Shown here piece by piece: positions 46,911-57,905 of a stretch of 64,000 nucleotides of DNA. Position 1 is the first letter of the stretch. Every line of letters starts with the position of its first letter. The notes below the pieces were generated by a model. It was not told where the DNA came from, ran no database searches, and saw only the letters and a list, made by a program, of their open reading frames with translations. Source of the DNA: Galaxea fascicularis (Eukaryota; Cnidaria; Anthozoa; Scleractinia; Euphylliidae). Made by a program: the position numbers and the translations under genes. The stretch lies in assembly GCA_948470475.1 (NCBI GenBank), contig OX419336.1:3359735-3423734 (forward strand), given 5' to 3'.

Positions 46911-47826
46911 AGATAGTTTAATGATTCTTACGTGACGTCGAAAGCGTTCTTTGCAGTTGTATTTCGCATGCGCAGACGTAACATTGTACAGTAAAAGATA
47001 AAGCATCCATCACCAACTCTTCTAGCCTTCGTAAACGTGTTTCATAATATTCAAGTTTTGAACAGTTTAGAGACCAAGTATTTATCCATAACGTTCAGGC
47101 TTACACAGTTTTGATATCAAGTTGGCGTTGATATTACAGGTTAAGGTGCATTTGTAACATCCATCCGGTTTGGTAATAAAAGTGACTATATAGTTTACTT
47201 GTAGCATCTAATTTTCACTGGTTATGTGGAGTATTTGCGATACACTTTTACGACGAGATCAAGTAAACTCCATTCGATCGGCTTCGTCGATGGTTGTTCG
47301 TCAACCACCATGTAAATGAATTGCTAAAAATGTTTAATGTTGAAATACGCCATTCAACGTGTTAAACGTTGTAGAACGAAGTTGAACAAAAAGATCTTTA
47401 TTCCGGTCAACAACAAGCATCGGTCAACATTTTGTTGAATAACAGATGTTGCATTAGAGTCTCAGAATGGCTGCATGTCGACTCTTTAGAGCAAAATTAG
47501 TTAAAAAATGGTGGTAGAGTCACTGTAGAATGACGAGCTCCATTGTACGTTTGTGCTGCGCATTCCAGTCGAGTCGGATGTTATTCAGTCCTCAGGAGAC
47601 AATTCGTTGAGCCGAGCGAAGCCTTGGGAGAGCCGCGCTCGGCTCGTGGGTGTTTCTCGCCTTACCGGTATCTTGACTTGTCCAATAGCCTGCCAAGTGG
47701 GTTTGTCTAAGCCTGGTTCACACTTGTGACATAACGACATAGCGGGAAGGTCACACAAACGAGAAAAGTACCTCGTGTTCATGTTTTGTCTCTGGTATGA
47801 ACAATAAATCATAACGACATAGTAAC

Positions 47827-47860
<34 letters not shown>

Positions 47861-48789
47861 TTTATTTCTTTACATTTTTCGTGGCCTACGCAACATTAAG
47901 TAATCCTAGAGGTCTATCTTTTTACCGCAATTTTGCTTTCAAACAAATATCCACACAGACAAGTGGCACGCTCTTTAGTTCAGGAGCGGAATGCACAAGG
48001 CCGCTCAAACTGCAGATTTCCTTTTTTGCTAAAACTGAGTTTTGCTAGGTCTAAAGACAGCATATCGTTGAATTGACAGATGAGATGAAATTATCGCCCA
48101 AGTGCCTACGGGTGAAATAGAAAACTCCTTAAATTAAGCAAAAAGGGTCAAATACGAAGAAATTGTAAGCATATGTCGTATGGAGCTGGCGCTAAGCTTT
48201 TAATGACCCACCTTTATTGAACTGGTAAATTCCACGAAATACTCAGTAGTCAAATAAATGTCGAATAAGTCATATTCAGGTAAAAGATATCTTACAAGGA
48301 CCAAGTGTGAAATCTTGCTGAATATTTCATATTTGTGGTCAAGTTGCGACAACGACGCCAAAACCATTAGGTTTGGTTAAATAATTATCCTGTGTTTTGG
48401 GGCACCATTTCCTCTAAAAGAAAAAGAAGAAATAAGATTGTGGCTTCATACTAAATAGGATAGTGCAATTCATGTGGTAGTTTTGTACCAGCTCTTTATT
48501 TCATTGTTATTTACTCGCAGACCATGAAATAACGATATGACGCCAAGCTCAGTGTAACACAGGGGGAGTATTTAACGCACTTCCAACCAATCAGAGCGCT
48601 CGGAGCAGCACCTGTCAAAACTGAATTTGCACAAAACCTCATTTTGCGATGAATTCTAAGCGTCTGTCAAATGAATTACAAAGCTATACTGGCATACCCA
48701 GCTGACGGAGAAAAACCTAAAAATTACGAGCTGTGAATCACGAATTCGTATTCCCTATTTCGCTCGCTTTTCCGCCACTAAGACAACCC
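46911..48789. other. SMC3 3'UTR and intergenic DNA
   Basis: After the SMC3 poly(A) signal at 47175 no exon is seen. A minus-strand frame at 47585-47839 lies in repeat-like DNA that includes a CCTGGTTCACACTTGTGACA motif and is not considered a gene. CCAATCAGAGCGC near 48586 may be a promoter element of the HOPX-like gene. Confidence 0.5.
47175..47180 (+). terminator. Poly(A) signal of SMC3
   Basis: AATAAA lies 265 nt after the SMC3 TAA in an otherwise non-coding stretch, implying a short 3'UTR. Confidence 0.6.
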
Positions 48790-49795
48790 ATGGATATTCT
48801 GAAGAAGTTTGACGAAGATAAGGAAAAATCTTCAGCTTTGGAAGATGCATTTAAATCGTGTAGACACCCGGACACGCTAACGATGTCGCTTCTAGCCGCC
48901 GACATAGGAGCAACAGAGGAAGATGTTCAGGTATGGGGGAAATGTTTGATTTTTGGCCGCATTTTGAGGAAAACCAACCCTAGTATTTTGATAACCTTTA
49001 AGATATCGTCGCACCAGGGATATCACACTGACTTCAGATACGTTTTAACTTTAGAGTGAATTTTTACCAATTGAAGATTTCTTCAGCGGAATATTCGTCT
49101 GAATTTTACTGCAATTAATTACTCTACACGGAAATCCCAGAGTATGTGTACTTCTCGTGGTTTACCAAATACCATATAATAAGACATGAAAGATACGTTG
49201 TCGTGTAAAACAAGATTTCCACGGTAATTTGGCAAGAATCTTACTTTGCGCTGAATCTTTTTGGTTTTTGCATTTTCGTTTAGATGTGTGAGATTAATAT
49301 TGAGTGACTTTGTAAACACATCATCGCATGTAGTATTTGCCGGCATTATTTTCCTAATATATTTTTGGTTGACGGTTGCGACTGTGTTATTGGCCGATTT
49401 CTGAATCAAATTCATCAATTTCAAAATATCTAATGAATTTTCTTTTTGTTTTCCGTTTCGCGCTCATAAGAAAAATTCTAGGAAATCAACCTAACTCTGT
49501 TTTCTGTGTTCGGTAAAGATGTTTTATTGTTTTTTAATCAAAACGGATTTCTTTAATGACAATACTACTATTCAATATGCAATGACGCAATTAATGTGGG
49601 AAGGAGGGTTCTATTTTTCTGCCTTCGCTTAATTTATGGCACTTCAAGTCTGGTGTGAATTTGAAGAAAGTTTATTCATCTTTACAGACCTGGTTTGCGG
49701 CAAGATTGACAAAATGGCGGAAGGAAGAAGGGTTTGTCCCGATTGCTGAGCGAGCAGCCATTTTAGCCCAGAACATTAATAAGAAAGCTAAATAA
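48790..49795 (+). CDS. HOPX-like homeodomain-only protein (82 aa, two exons)
   Basis: The exons are 48790-48930 and 49688-49795, joining in phase 0. The ATG at 48790 is the first after an in-frame stop. The protein is almost only an atypical homeodomain: helix 1/2 ALEDAFKSCRHPDTLTMSLLA, then IGATEEDVQ and helix 3 TWFAARLTKWRKEEGF. Vertebrate HOPX (73 aa) has HPDSTTLCLIAAEAG, EEETQKWFKQRLAKWRRSEG at the same places, so the match includes the unusual replacement of the DNA-contact Asn of WFxNRR. HOPX does not bind DNA and acts by recruiting partners such as SRF or histone deacetylases; the same is inferred here. The intron lies in the third helix before WF, a common homeobox intron site. The short size is complete, not truncated. 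Confidence 0.85.
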
Positions 49796-51223
49796 TGGAA
49801 ATGTTGAAAACAAGCCGGAGGCAAAGATGCAGTCCTGACAGATACAGAAATAAGCTAGATGACAAAGTGTATATGAAAGAACTAAAAAAAAATCAGAAAG
49901 TTAAAGCTGACCCGACCATAATCCCAGAGGCAAAACGTGTTTACAGCTTACAGAGAGAACATTGTTTATTAATGCATTAATTCTCCAGAACTTTAGAGAC
50001 TGAAGTCTAAATTGAATGTGCGATTTCCAGTTTTATTTACAGGATTCTTATTGAAAATGGAAATTAAATTGTTATTGAAGAATAGATTATCATGATTACG
50101 AACAGCTGAAATAATTTTGCTTATTTTTTCTGCTGTAGAATCAGGCATGAAGGCGCGGGCGCCTTCAACTGGTTGCCTACTTGTGAAAACAAGAATATAT
50201 AGTTATTTCGCCTCAGTTGGTTAATTGTGAAGCGTTACTGAAAGTTAATGTCTTTGTTACAAATATTTATTGATTTTTACTGCAGCTAGAAGATTTACGT
50301 TTACAACCATCGCAAAGGGAAAAATAAACCCGAGTCAGCTTTTCAAGGTGTCAGTGTTCAATTTTCTGGCCCACATTCAAGAGGAATTCTGTTGAATTGT
50401 GTTTATTTCAGCTTAAATTCATTAATCTCTGAATGCATGCCATAGTTTGATTTTAATATGTTGGTGATCAAAACGTTGGATCACAGATCTGTTGTGAACA
50501 CTTAAGAAAAGCGTGAAGGAAAATCTCCCTATTCATGATCACCGCTAAGTCATTGCATGTTTAGGTGGTTTGCAGCCAATCTCGAGAGACAGAGGTAACA
50601 ATATGGTAAAACGAACAAATACTAGTAAAACGAGCTAATGAGACGGATCTATTGTTTACCGTCCACCAGCATGGCGACGATGACACAACGTGAAAACTTA
50701 AAACTGCAACTTCAGTTAAAAAAAAGAATTGGCAAAACTGTCCTCTGCCTGAAAACAGCCCTTATCAGATCCGTTAAGTAACTATATGACTGGAACAAAA
50801 AGCACTTACGCTCTAATTTGGTCTAAACAACTAGACAGTGGACTAGAGAGACAGCAAATAGGCACCCAAAGGGGACGGAAACGAAAATGCGAAGGCACAT
50901 AGTCCCATATCATTTGGCTGATAAGGCCATGTTCAGTCTGGGTTTAGTACCTTCCGTGTCTACGATTAGGTTATGCTTGTTTGGAACAATCCCCTTGCAC
51001 TGTGTTTGGCGAATTCCCTTTCGGCATCAGAGCTGTCTTGCGATGCTCAAGCAATCCAGACTGCAGTATCTCTCTGTACATAAAAAGAAATGTTTGACAC
51101 ACATTTCAACCTTTTTTCTTGCATAAGCACACCGCGGTCAATTAGGATGGTTTCGGCGTTCATCACTATTCTGATTTCTACTTTGTATAATGTAAGCTGG
51201 CAGTTTTTATTTTTAGCCTCACC
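49796..51223. other. HOPX-like 3' region and intergenic DNA
   Basis: No further coding exon was identified. The 3' end of the DOMON pseudogene may extend into this region on the minus strand, but no matching exon was recognised. Confidence 0.4.
50323..50328 (+). terminator. Candidate poly(A) signal of HOPX-like gene
   Basis: AATAAA about 530 nt after the stop codon, the first clear hexamer noticed in this orientation. Confidence 0.4.
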
Positions 51224-52880
51224 TTAAACTGGACATCTTTGTCGTCTCCAGTTTCGGCGTCTCTTTCAACTCTAGGTTGGTATACCCACCAGCTTCACTA
51301 TAGCCTTTATCAGCTTAAAGTTCTGCTTGTCATCCTTTAGTGGCTTTCCCAACTTGGTGCTCCAATAATCCTGCCAGAATAACCAAACAAGAAAGTTCTT
51401 TGCATTAACATCTTCCGCAAATGGAACTGTTTAACCACTAACCCTCAGTCCAAAATTCCCTCTTGAGCGCCGGTTTAGTCACCGTTGAATAAAGCTACAA
51501 TCACAGTCCCGATGGACTTACATTAAGACATCCAGTGTTGGAGGCAACGCAACTTTCCGTTTCGTAATCGCTCATTGCCATTTTTAAGACACTTAGAAAA
51601 TTTTTCAACTGATAGAGAAAATCTTCCTTAGTAAAAATAGAAATATCCAACCCAAAATTGAATCTGAACCCTTTGCTCGCTATGATCTTTCCCTAACCAT
51701 TACGCTACCCCGCGATGATCGGCCACAGACCCCAAAAATTTTAAGTTAATAAACCCTTCCAATTGGCAGTGTTTTTCGCCTAAATACTCTGTCGGGCACC
51801 ACACAGAAAACACACAAAGGGTAATGGGCAAAATTCTGGTGGCAGGGAAGCGCTTAAATTTAGGGATAAGGGGACCAGGAGAGAAGTCCTCCTGGGGGGA
51901 GACAGGATCGAGTGGTACCAGGGGTAGCCACCCTGGACAGGAGTCCTGATCAGTCTCCGGGGCTGAGGCCCATATCCCCCAGTACAGGAACTAAGGGGAA
52001 CCAGGAGGGGTGGCCCTCCTGGGTGGAGTACAGATCGGGTGGGACCGGGGGTCCACACCCTGGAGTGGATATTTTTCCGGACCTGTCTCCAAGGGCTAAG
52101 CCTTACTGTGGGGTAAAGTGCAGCCAGGGGTTGCACTTCCCTGCCACTCCTTTTATTTGGAAGCCAGTCAGCAGTTTCACATGAGCATAAATTGATGCTA
52201 TCTTTTGGAATTCAAAGTGAAATACAGTTTGAGATTGGATTGGAAAGATATATAAGGAACGTAAGAAATAATCGAAGACCTAAACAAAGGTTCCAGTCAG
52301 ACCAAAGGGAGGGTGGGAGGGAAAGAAAACGCTGTTGTGAATGAACCGACGCTCTAAGAGAACTGACTGGGAAAGGACAGTGTACCGCAAAAAGAGGAGC
52401 ATAGGGCATCATTCTCAGGTTTATTAACAGCAGTTTATGTTACCATAAACTTGAACTATATATTATAGTTAACTTACTTTCATAACTGATACATCTATAA
52501 CAGGTCACCCTAGCCCTATCCCGAAATATTAACGCAATTTAACTAGGGCCTAAACGTCGCCCTTTCTAAGACGATTTGAAAAGTTACAAATTGCCTTATT
52601 ATAACTCAATCCATAGCTCATAAAATTACACCTGCCCTACTAAAGGCTTGGTTACCAACGATGGCATCGACCGTTTACGAACGGGAAATAGGCGGAGGCG
52701 ACGCCACCAATAGCGATATCGTAATTCACCATGTTTTTTCCATCTCCAGTTGTGGTGCAATCCACTGCACACCAACCCATAGTTTTACACCTCATGTTAA
52801 AGATCATCTTGCCATTCTTATATTTCCATTCCAGTTTGAACATGCCGTCAGCGGTCTCAAGGCTGCTACCTTTAGGAAAA
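51224..52880 (-). pseudogene. DOMON-domain pseudogene (duplicate of gene at 57906-62818)
   Basis: On the minus strand, 52880-52650 encodes ETADGMFKLEWKYKNGKMIF and MGWCAVDCTTTGDGKNMVNY, clearly homologous to exon 1 of the intact gene. The conserved GF is changed to DC and there is no proper donor where the intact gene has NNTLYLD|GTAAGT. A decayed scrap around 51517-51560 ends in a GTAAGT donor. The second exon (about 51225-51372) starts DYWSTKLGKPLKDDKQNFKL but needs two frame changes to reach VERDAETGDDKDVQFK. No signal peptide is seen. Frameshifts plus a lost splice site argue for a pseudogene. Confidence 0.75.
51835..52147. repeat. GC-rich imperfect tandem/foldback block
   Basis: Two imperfect copies of a unit of about 110 bp (GGGGACCAGGAG…CCTGG…CTCCGG and GGGGAACCAGGAG…CCTGG…TTCCGG) lie between inverted ends GTGGCAGGGAAG and CTTCCCTGCCAC. 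Its GC content is far above the surroundings. It lies within the intron of the DOMON pseudogene. Confidence 0.6.
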
Positions 52881-53911
52881 GCAGAAAGAGAGAAAAGCAG
52901 AGGTATTTTTGGTTACCTCAGAGATGTGTAGCGGCTGGTCAAAGGGTGTTTTCTACTGTTCACACAGCTAAGGACTGAAAGCGCATTAGCCAGGTCGGTG
53001 CAAAGAAAGAGTAGATTTGGCGGCTCACAGATGCCATAAAAGCAGATTGCTTGGTGTGAATATTCAGGGTTAAGCTTAACACTCTTTGATGTACAATAAT
53101 GGCGGGATGCTCATTATAAAACCCATGATGTCTGGCTGTTTCATATTTGCATACTATGAAAAGAGTTCATAAATAAAAAAAAGCGGAACAGTCTTACAAA
53201 AAAATACGCACACAAGCGTTTTGCACGTAGTGTCAAATTTTGGTACAAATCAGACTCAGTGTCCCGATCGATCTCTCTCGGTCAAGCCTTGAACTGCCTC
53301 GAGCTCGCAGAAATATAGTGTTCCTGTCGTATCGCAAGACAAATTACAAACCATCTGTCGAGTGACACCCGACACCTACCAGTTTGTTCTTTGCAACTTG
53401 ATTTGATGACCGTAAAACAAAATAGAGCTAATTGTTTCCGTTCATTGCCCGTTCTTTGGTTAGAGTCATACACTAAGCCAATGATCCTTTTTCATAAAGC
53501 CTTGACTTTGTCTTTATCTCCAACATTAGGTCGCTCACTGGGGCCCGTCTTATGCTCATTTCTTATGTATTTATTAAAAAAAAGAAAAGAGAATCCACGG
53601 CTTGCGACGAAGAATTCCCAAAATTCAGAAGAGGACCGTCTTTACGGTATGTCGTCTTAATAGGGTAGCACACAAATGTTCCGGTTCTCTCGCGATTGCT
53701 TGAAACTTTTCGAATGGGCAAAGGAATCGTTCAAAGAGGAAAGCACTGGACACCTACCAGCGGTGGCAAAAACAGACGATCAGAGATGGAATAAGGAATT
53801 GAAAAAATGGAATAATTTTCTTCATTCAAGCATGCATTTATTTATCATGTGCTGATATACCCTCAAAGGAGAACTCATGAGACAACTTAATCAAACTATT
53901 TATAATTTATA

Positions 53912-54056
53912 ATGGTAATTGAACTGAGTGGAGTGCAATTTGGCCTGAAATCATACGCGTGATTTCAAAATCGAACGAGCGCGCAGCGCGAGTTCGATTT
54001 GAAATCACAAGTATGATTTCAGGCCAAAATTGCACCCCACTCAGTTCAATTACCAC
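53912..54056. repeat. Near-perfect 145-bp palindrome
   Basis: Arms of about 65 bp, beginning GGTAATTGAACTGAGTGG and ending in the reverse complement, meet around a central GAGCGCGCAGCGCGAG. This would extrude as a strong hairpin. A further inverted pair (TTATTAAATCCATTTTGAAA at 54059 and its complement near 55240-55259) starts at its right edge. Confidence 0.85.
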
Positions 54057-54058
54057 TT

Positions 54059-55260
54059 TATTAAATCCATTTTGAAATCGCACAATTTTATGGCCTTAAA
54101 TTTTAGATTTTGATGCATTGTTTGAAGCCGAGCCGGTTTGTTAGAAATAGCGGAACCGGAAATGCTTTGACATTCATTTAGTATGCAAAATGATATCATG
54201 TGATGAAAACTCATTCAAGCATAACAAACAAACAAACAAACAATCAAGTAGTTCTGAAGTGAGAACGAAAATAGTCTCTTTCATGCATCAAAGTTCGATT
54301 TTCTTTCCCTGAATCAATGATGGAAGACCTTCCTTTCTTCTGTGGTTGAGGCTGAGACTTCTCGTTGTCTTTAGCAAAGGAATTTGAGGGTGCAACCGGT
54401 GTAATTCTGCGATGGATAATTTTCTTTTGAGTTGTGAATTTCCCTCGACTGCAGCTGTGGATAGTTTTCTCTTTTAATACCGTTCAATGGCACTCTGCAT
54501 GATTTTACGGGATCCAGGCTCTTTAGTATCTCTGCTTCTTTTTGTGACCTCTGCGTACAACTTTATAGTTTGGACCTTGTCAAGTTCGTGCGGCGCCATT
54601 TGTTTCAAGATATATTTTTCAAGATGGCGTTCATTCACTGTTTTGTGGAGCGGGTCAAAAGACTACGTATGGTTATTCGGCTGGTTATTCACAGCGATAG
54701 AGTTGAGCTCTCGTATTGCTTCGTTTGAAACTACCGCGAACCTGGAAACATGTACCTTCTTGAGATGGCTATGAATTTGTTGTTGTGTGGTTTTCGTTTG
54801 TTTATGTTTTGCTGAAGTCCGTATCGCACTATTCTTGAGCAGATGTTGAAGAAAGGATGCCAAAATATTTGTCAAAATGGACACTGAATGTTGGAAACTT
54901 CTTGTAAAGAAGGTCTTCAGCCTGAAGGAGCTCGTTATCATTATTCAGAAACTGTAATTAATTAAATTTGTCAATTGTCTTGAAAAACTGAAAAGACAAC
55001 AACAACAAAGTTTTGACCTGTAGTTGCAAAATTCGCAACACAGTGGCTTTTTGTCATTCATTTTCCTAAAAATTTTTTGGTTACGTCAAACTAACCTTGA
55101 AATCTGATTGGTTGTTTTGTTTTACTGTGCCATTCTCATTGGCTGAGAAAAAAGTGCGATTTAGAGCAAAAAATAGTGCGATTCGTGAATAAATCGCACC
55201 CCTGAGAGCCAATCAGATTGCAAGGATAACCAGTGATTTCAAAATGGATTTAATAAATTT
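54059..55260. repeat. Candidate 1.2-kb element with short inverted ends
   Basis: TTATTAAATCCATTTTGAAATC at the left and its complement at the right bound AT-rich DNA without a recognisable gene. Target duplications were not resolved. Confidence 0.45.
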
Positions 55261-55263
55261 TAT

Positions 55264-55520
55264 TATTTCTCTCAGTTAGTACGCGCGTTATGATTGGTCA
55301 ATTTTGCGGGCCGCATTCTACGGTACGGCCCACTAAATTTTAAAGTTTCCTTTCCCGCCCGCCTGATTAACCTCAGTGATATAATAAATATCTCACTAAC
55401 CTCATTTTCTCGGTCCGTACCGTAAGTTACGGATCCTCGTTTTTTCCCGTGCACTAATGGCCCAAACTCGGAAAAACTCGTTCCCTAACTTACAGTATGG
55501 ACCTCGGTTAGTAAGAGGTA
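55264..55520. repeat. MITE-like repeat, copy 2 (see 1834-2054)
   Basis: It starts CTCTCAGTTAGTACGCG and ends GGTTAGTAAGAGGTA like the copy in the WD40 intron, with the same GATATAATAAATATCTCAC core. About 30 bp of extra sequence distinguishes the copies. Confidence 0.7.
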
Positions 55521-56034
55521 TGAATGTGATGTTGATAAAACAGCTCAAAGGATTAAATTGACATGGTACTTTCATGCAATGAGCCAGTAGTAAAATATGC
55601 AGAGAAATGGTGCTATCACGAGTAGTTGTATGTCAGATTCCACTGAAACGAATTTGTGGGTGTAAAATAATTCGCTCTTTGCTATTCAGTCGCACAACAT
55701 CAAACTGCTTTACGGTGTTACGAATTGCAGGAAAGCTTGACGAGTTGGCGTCAGTTGTTTTGCAGAGCTCACTTTGAGATTCATTACATAGGACTGCACT
55801 TGTTTCTCGTTTTTAGCTCATGGATGACGTAGTCATGCCATGAGGTTTTGGTGTGGGTCTAATGGCCATCGATCACTCACTCACTCACTCACTCGATTCT
55901 GATTAATTTATTCATTAAACTTGGATTGAACGTTTCCTCCTGTCTCTCCTGGTAAGTATTGCTTTTGTCTCCACAGTCCTCTTGGCCCAACCTTTGCAAG
56001 TTTCAGGGGGTAATTGGCCGTTCCGAAATTCAAA

Positions 56035-56310
56035 AGGGAACTGGGGCGAGTTTCAAATTTTAAAGTAATCGATAAAGTGACACCATCACATAAAAGATAA
56101 CATTGAGATTGGTCGTTTGACCAAGTTTGACTCCTTTAAGTTGAGCAGAGACCAAGTTATGGACCTTGAAACATTGCTCAAAATCCATACAAACGTCTCT
56201 AATTTTGAGGCTGCGTCCCCCAAAACCAGGGTCCATAACTTGGTCTCTGCTCAACCTAAAAGAGTCAAACTTGGTCAAACGACCAATCTCAATGTTATCT
56301 TTCATCTAAA
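56035..56310. repeat. Foldback element related to 45981-46352
   Basis: The left part (AACTGGGGCGAGTTTCAAAT, then AATCGATAAAGTGACA) matches the SMC3 intron 35 element. The core GATAACATTGAGATTGGTCG … and its complement ending near 56303 make a strong hairpin with CATAACTTGGTCTCTGCTCA arms. Confidence 0.7.
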
Positions 56311-56820
56311 GAAGAATGTGTGAAGGAAAATTTTTTGGGCGGGGGGGGGCATGCTTGTCGATTTCTATTCAATTTCTCTAAACTGACGGAGAATGCTATT
56401 ATAACGATAATATATTTACAATTGTAGTGCTTCATTCTGTCTATTTATCTGCGCGTTTGTCTTTTCCAGTAACGCTGGTCACTTTCGAATTAACGATTTT
56501 TTGCTATTTTTCACTCCGTTACTTTTGTTAAATTCTTCTTTGTTTAATTTATTTTTATTCTTGGTCCCTGCGTGGTCCCTGATTTTACTCCAAATTTTAC
56601 ATAAAGGTGCGTATTTTCTCGATAAAACTCCTCCAGCATTTATTTCAAAAATTGCTCCAGGCCTATATTTTAAGCCGGCGTTTATTAGGCTAAGAGCAAC
56701 GAAAGCGGCCTTAAAGTCCCTGTTTTACTGTCCAAGTTGATGAGGAAATTTTTGAGGGACTTATATGTGGTTTCAGTTGATCCCTACTTCACACTGTCGT
56801 TAAATGACTCTTGAGCTAAT

Positions 56821-57621
56821 ATTCTTGGTTTTCACGTGACGTCATAAGAAACTAAACTTCAAAAGTAAAGAGACTTTCAGCTTCATCACGTAAAAGACAT
56901 TTTAGAGATGTATCTGCTTGCATGTTTTCAGCTCGAAAGCGTGCTTTGTTTTGAAAATTCTCGGTTTTCACATGACGTCATCAAAATTAAAAAATAAGAA
57001 ATTATCTATTCTTTTGAGATTTTAGTTTAGCTAGTAATTAGAACAGCTGAAGACTTATCTTTTCACAGATTTTCAGTTTGATGGGTTTTTTCGTTTTTTA
57101 AGAAGATTACGACATTTTTAATTTTAAAAGACATGTTTCGATGTTGCCAACATTTTCGTTTTGTGATAAAGCAAGGTTGAATTTCCAAGCTTTTGAGTGA
57201 CACGATATTAAACTGTCACGTACAATGAAAACATCGATTCAGCGTGCATGTTTTTTGGAGGTCTGAAAGGCCAACATCGAAAGAGAAGCGTGTATGTGAA
57301 TGTGTGCAAGCTCAAAAGAGAGAAGAAAGCCTTTGAGATAGCCAAAGTAAATTCCAGATTTTTTCAGTCGTTTCCGGCGGCCATATTGGAGCCCCTCAGA
57401 GGGACTCCATCATGGCGCGTCCATACTAAACTCTGTAATTTTGAGTGGTACATTTTGCCGAATAACTCGAGTACGGGATATCGCACAGCCCTGAAACTTT
57501 GGCATTTTGTTAATTTATTACTCTTCTACAATACCTTGATTTCTTGACTTAATCTATTGAATGGTTGGTGATTTTATTTTTCAAACTTGCGTGACTTCCA
57601 CGTGACTGAAAACCAAGAATT
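56821..57621. repeat. 800-bp element with inverted ends
   Basis: ATTCTTGGTTTTCACGTGAC at 56821 is mirrored by GTGACTGAAAACCAAGAAT ending at 57621. A second internal partial copy (TTCTCGGTTTTCACATGACG) occurs at about 56960. No gene inside. Confidence 0.65.
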
Positions 57622-57905
57622 CCGACCATCGTGCCGACGTTTTGTAATGCCTTAACCTTTAGTTTGGAGCTGTCCTTCAACTTCTAACTGAATACTGAAA
57701 TATAGGAATGTACTCGGCATGAGGGAGCCCAGAAGGATCAATAGGGGCCTGGTTAAGAGAGCCTAATCAGTCAGTCGACCAATCAGTATACTCGTTCCCA
57801 GAGCCCTTAGCATTTCTTTGTTCCGCCAGGTGAGAGAGGCTAAGAGATTTGGGGACGAGAGTGGTGATTTACAAAGAAATCGAAAATAGAATTAATAGAC
57901 CTGAC

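Noticed and set aside
47585..47839. 84-codon minus-strand frame downstream of SMC3
   Set aside because: It lies in repeat-like DNA with a dispersed CCTGGTTCACAC motif and has no domain or splice context.
54487..54774. 95-codon plus-strand frame
   Set aside because: No domain or exon structure; it lies within a candidate 1.2-kb non-coding element.
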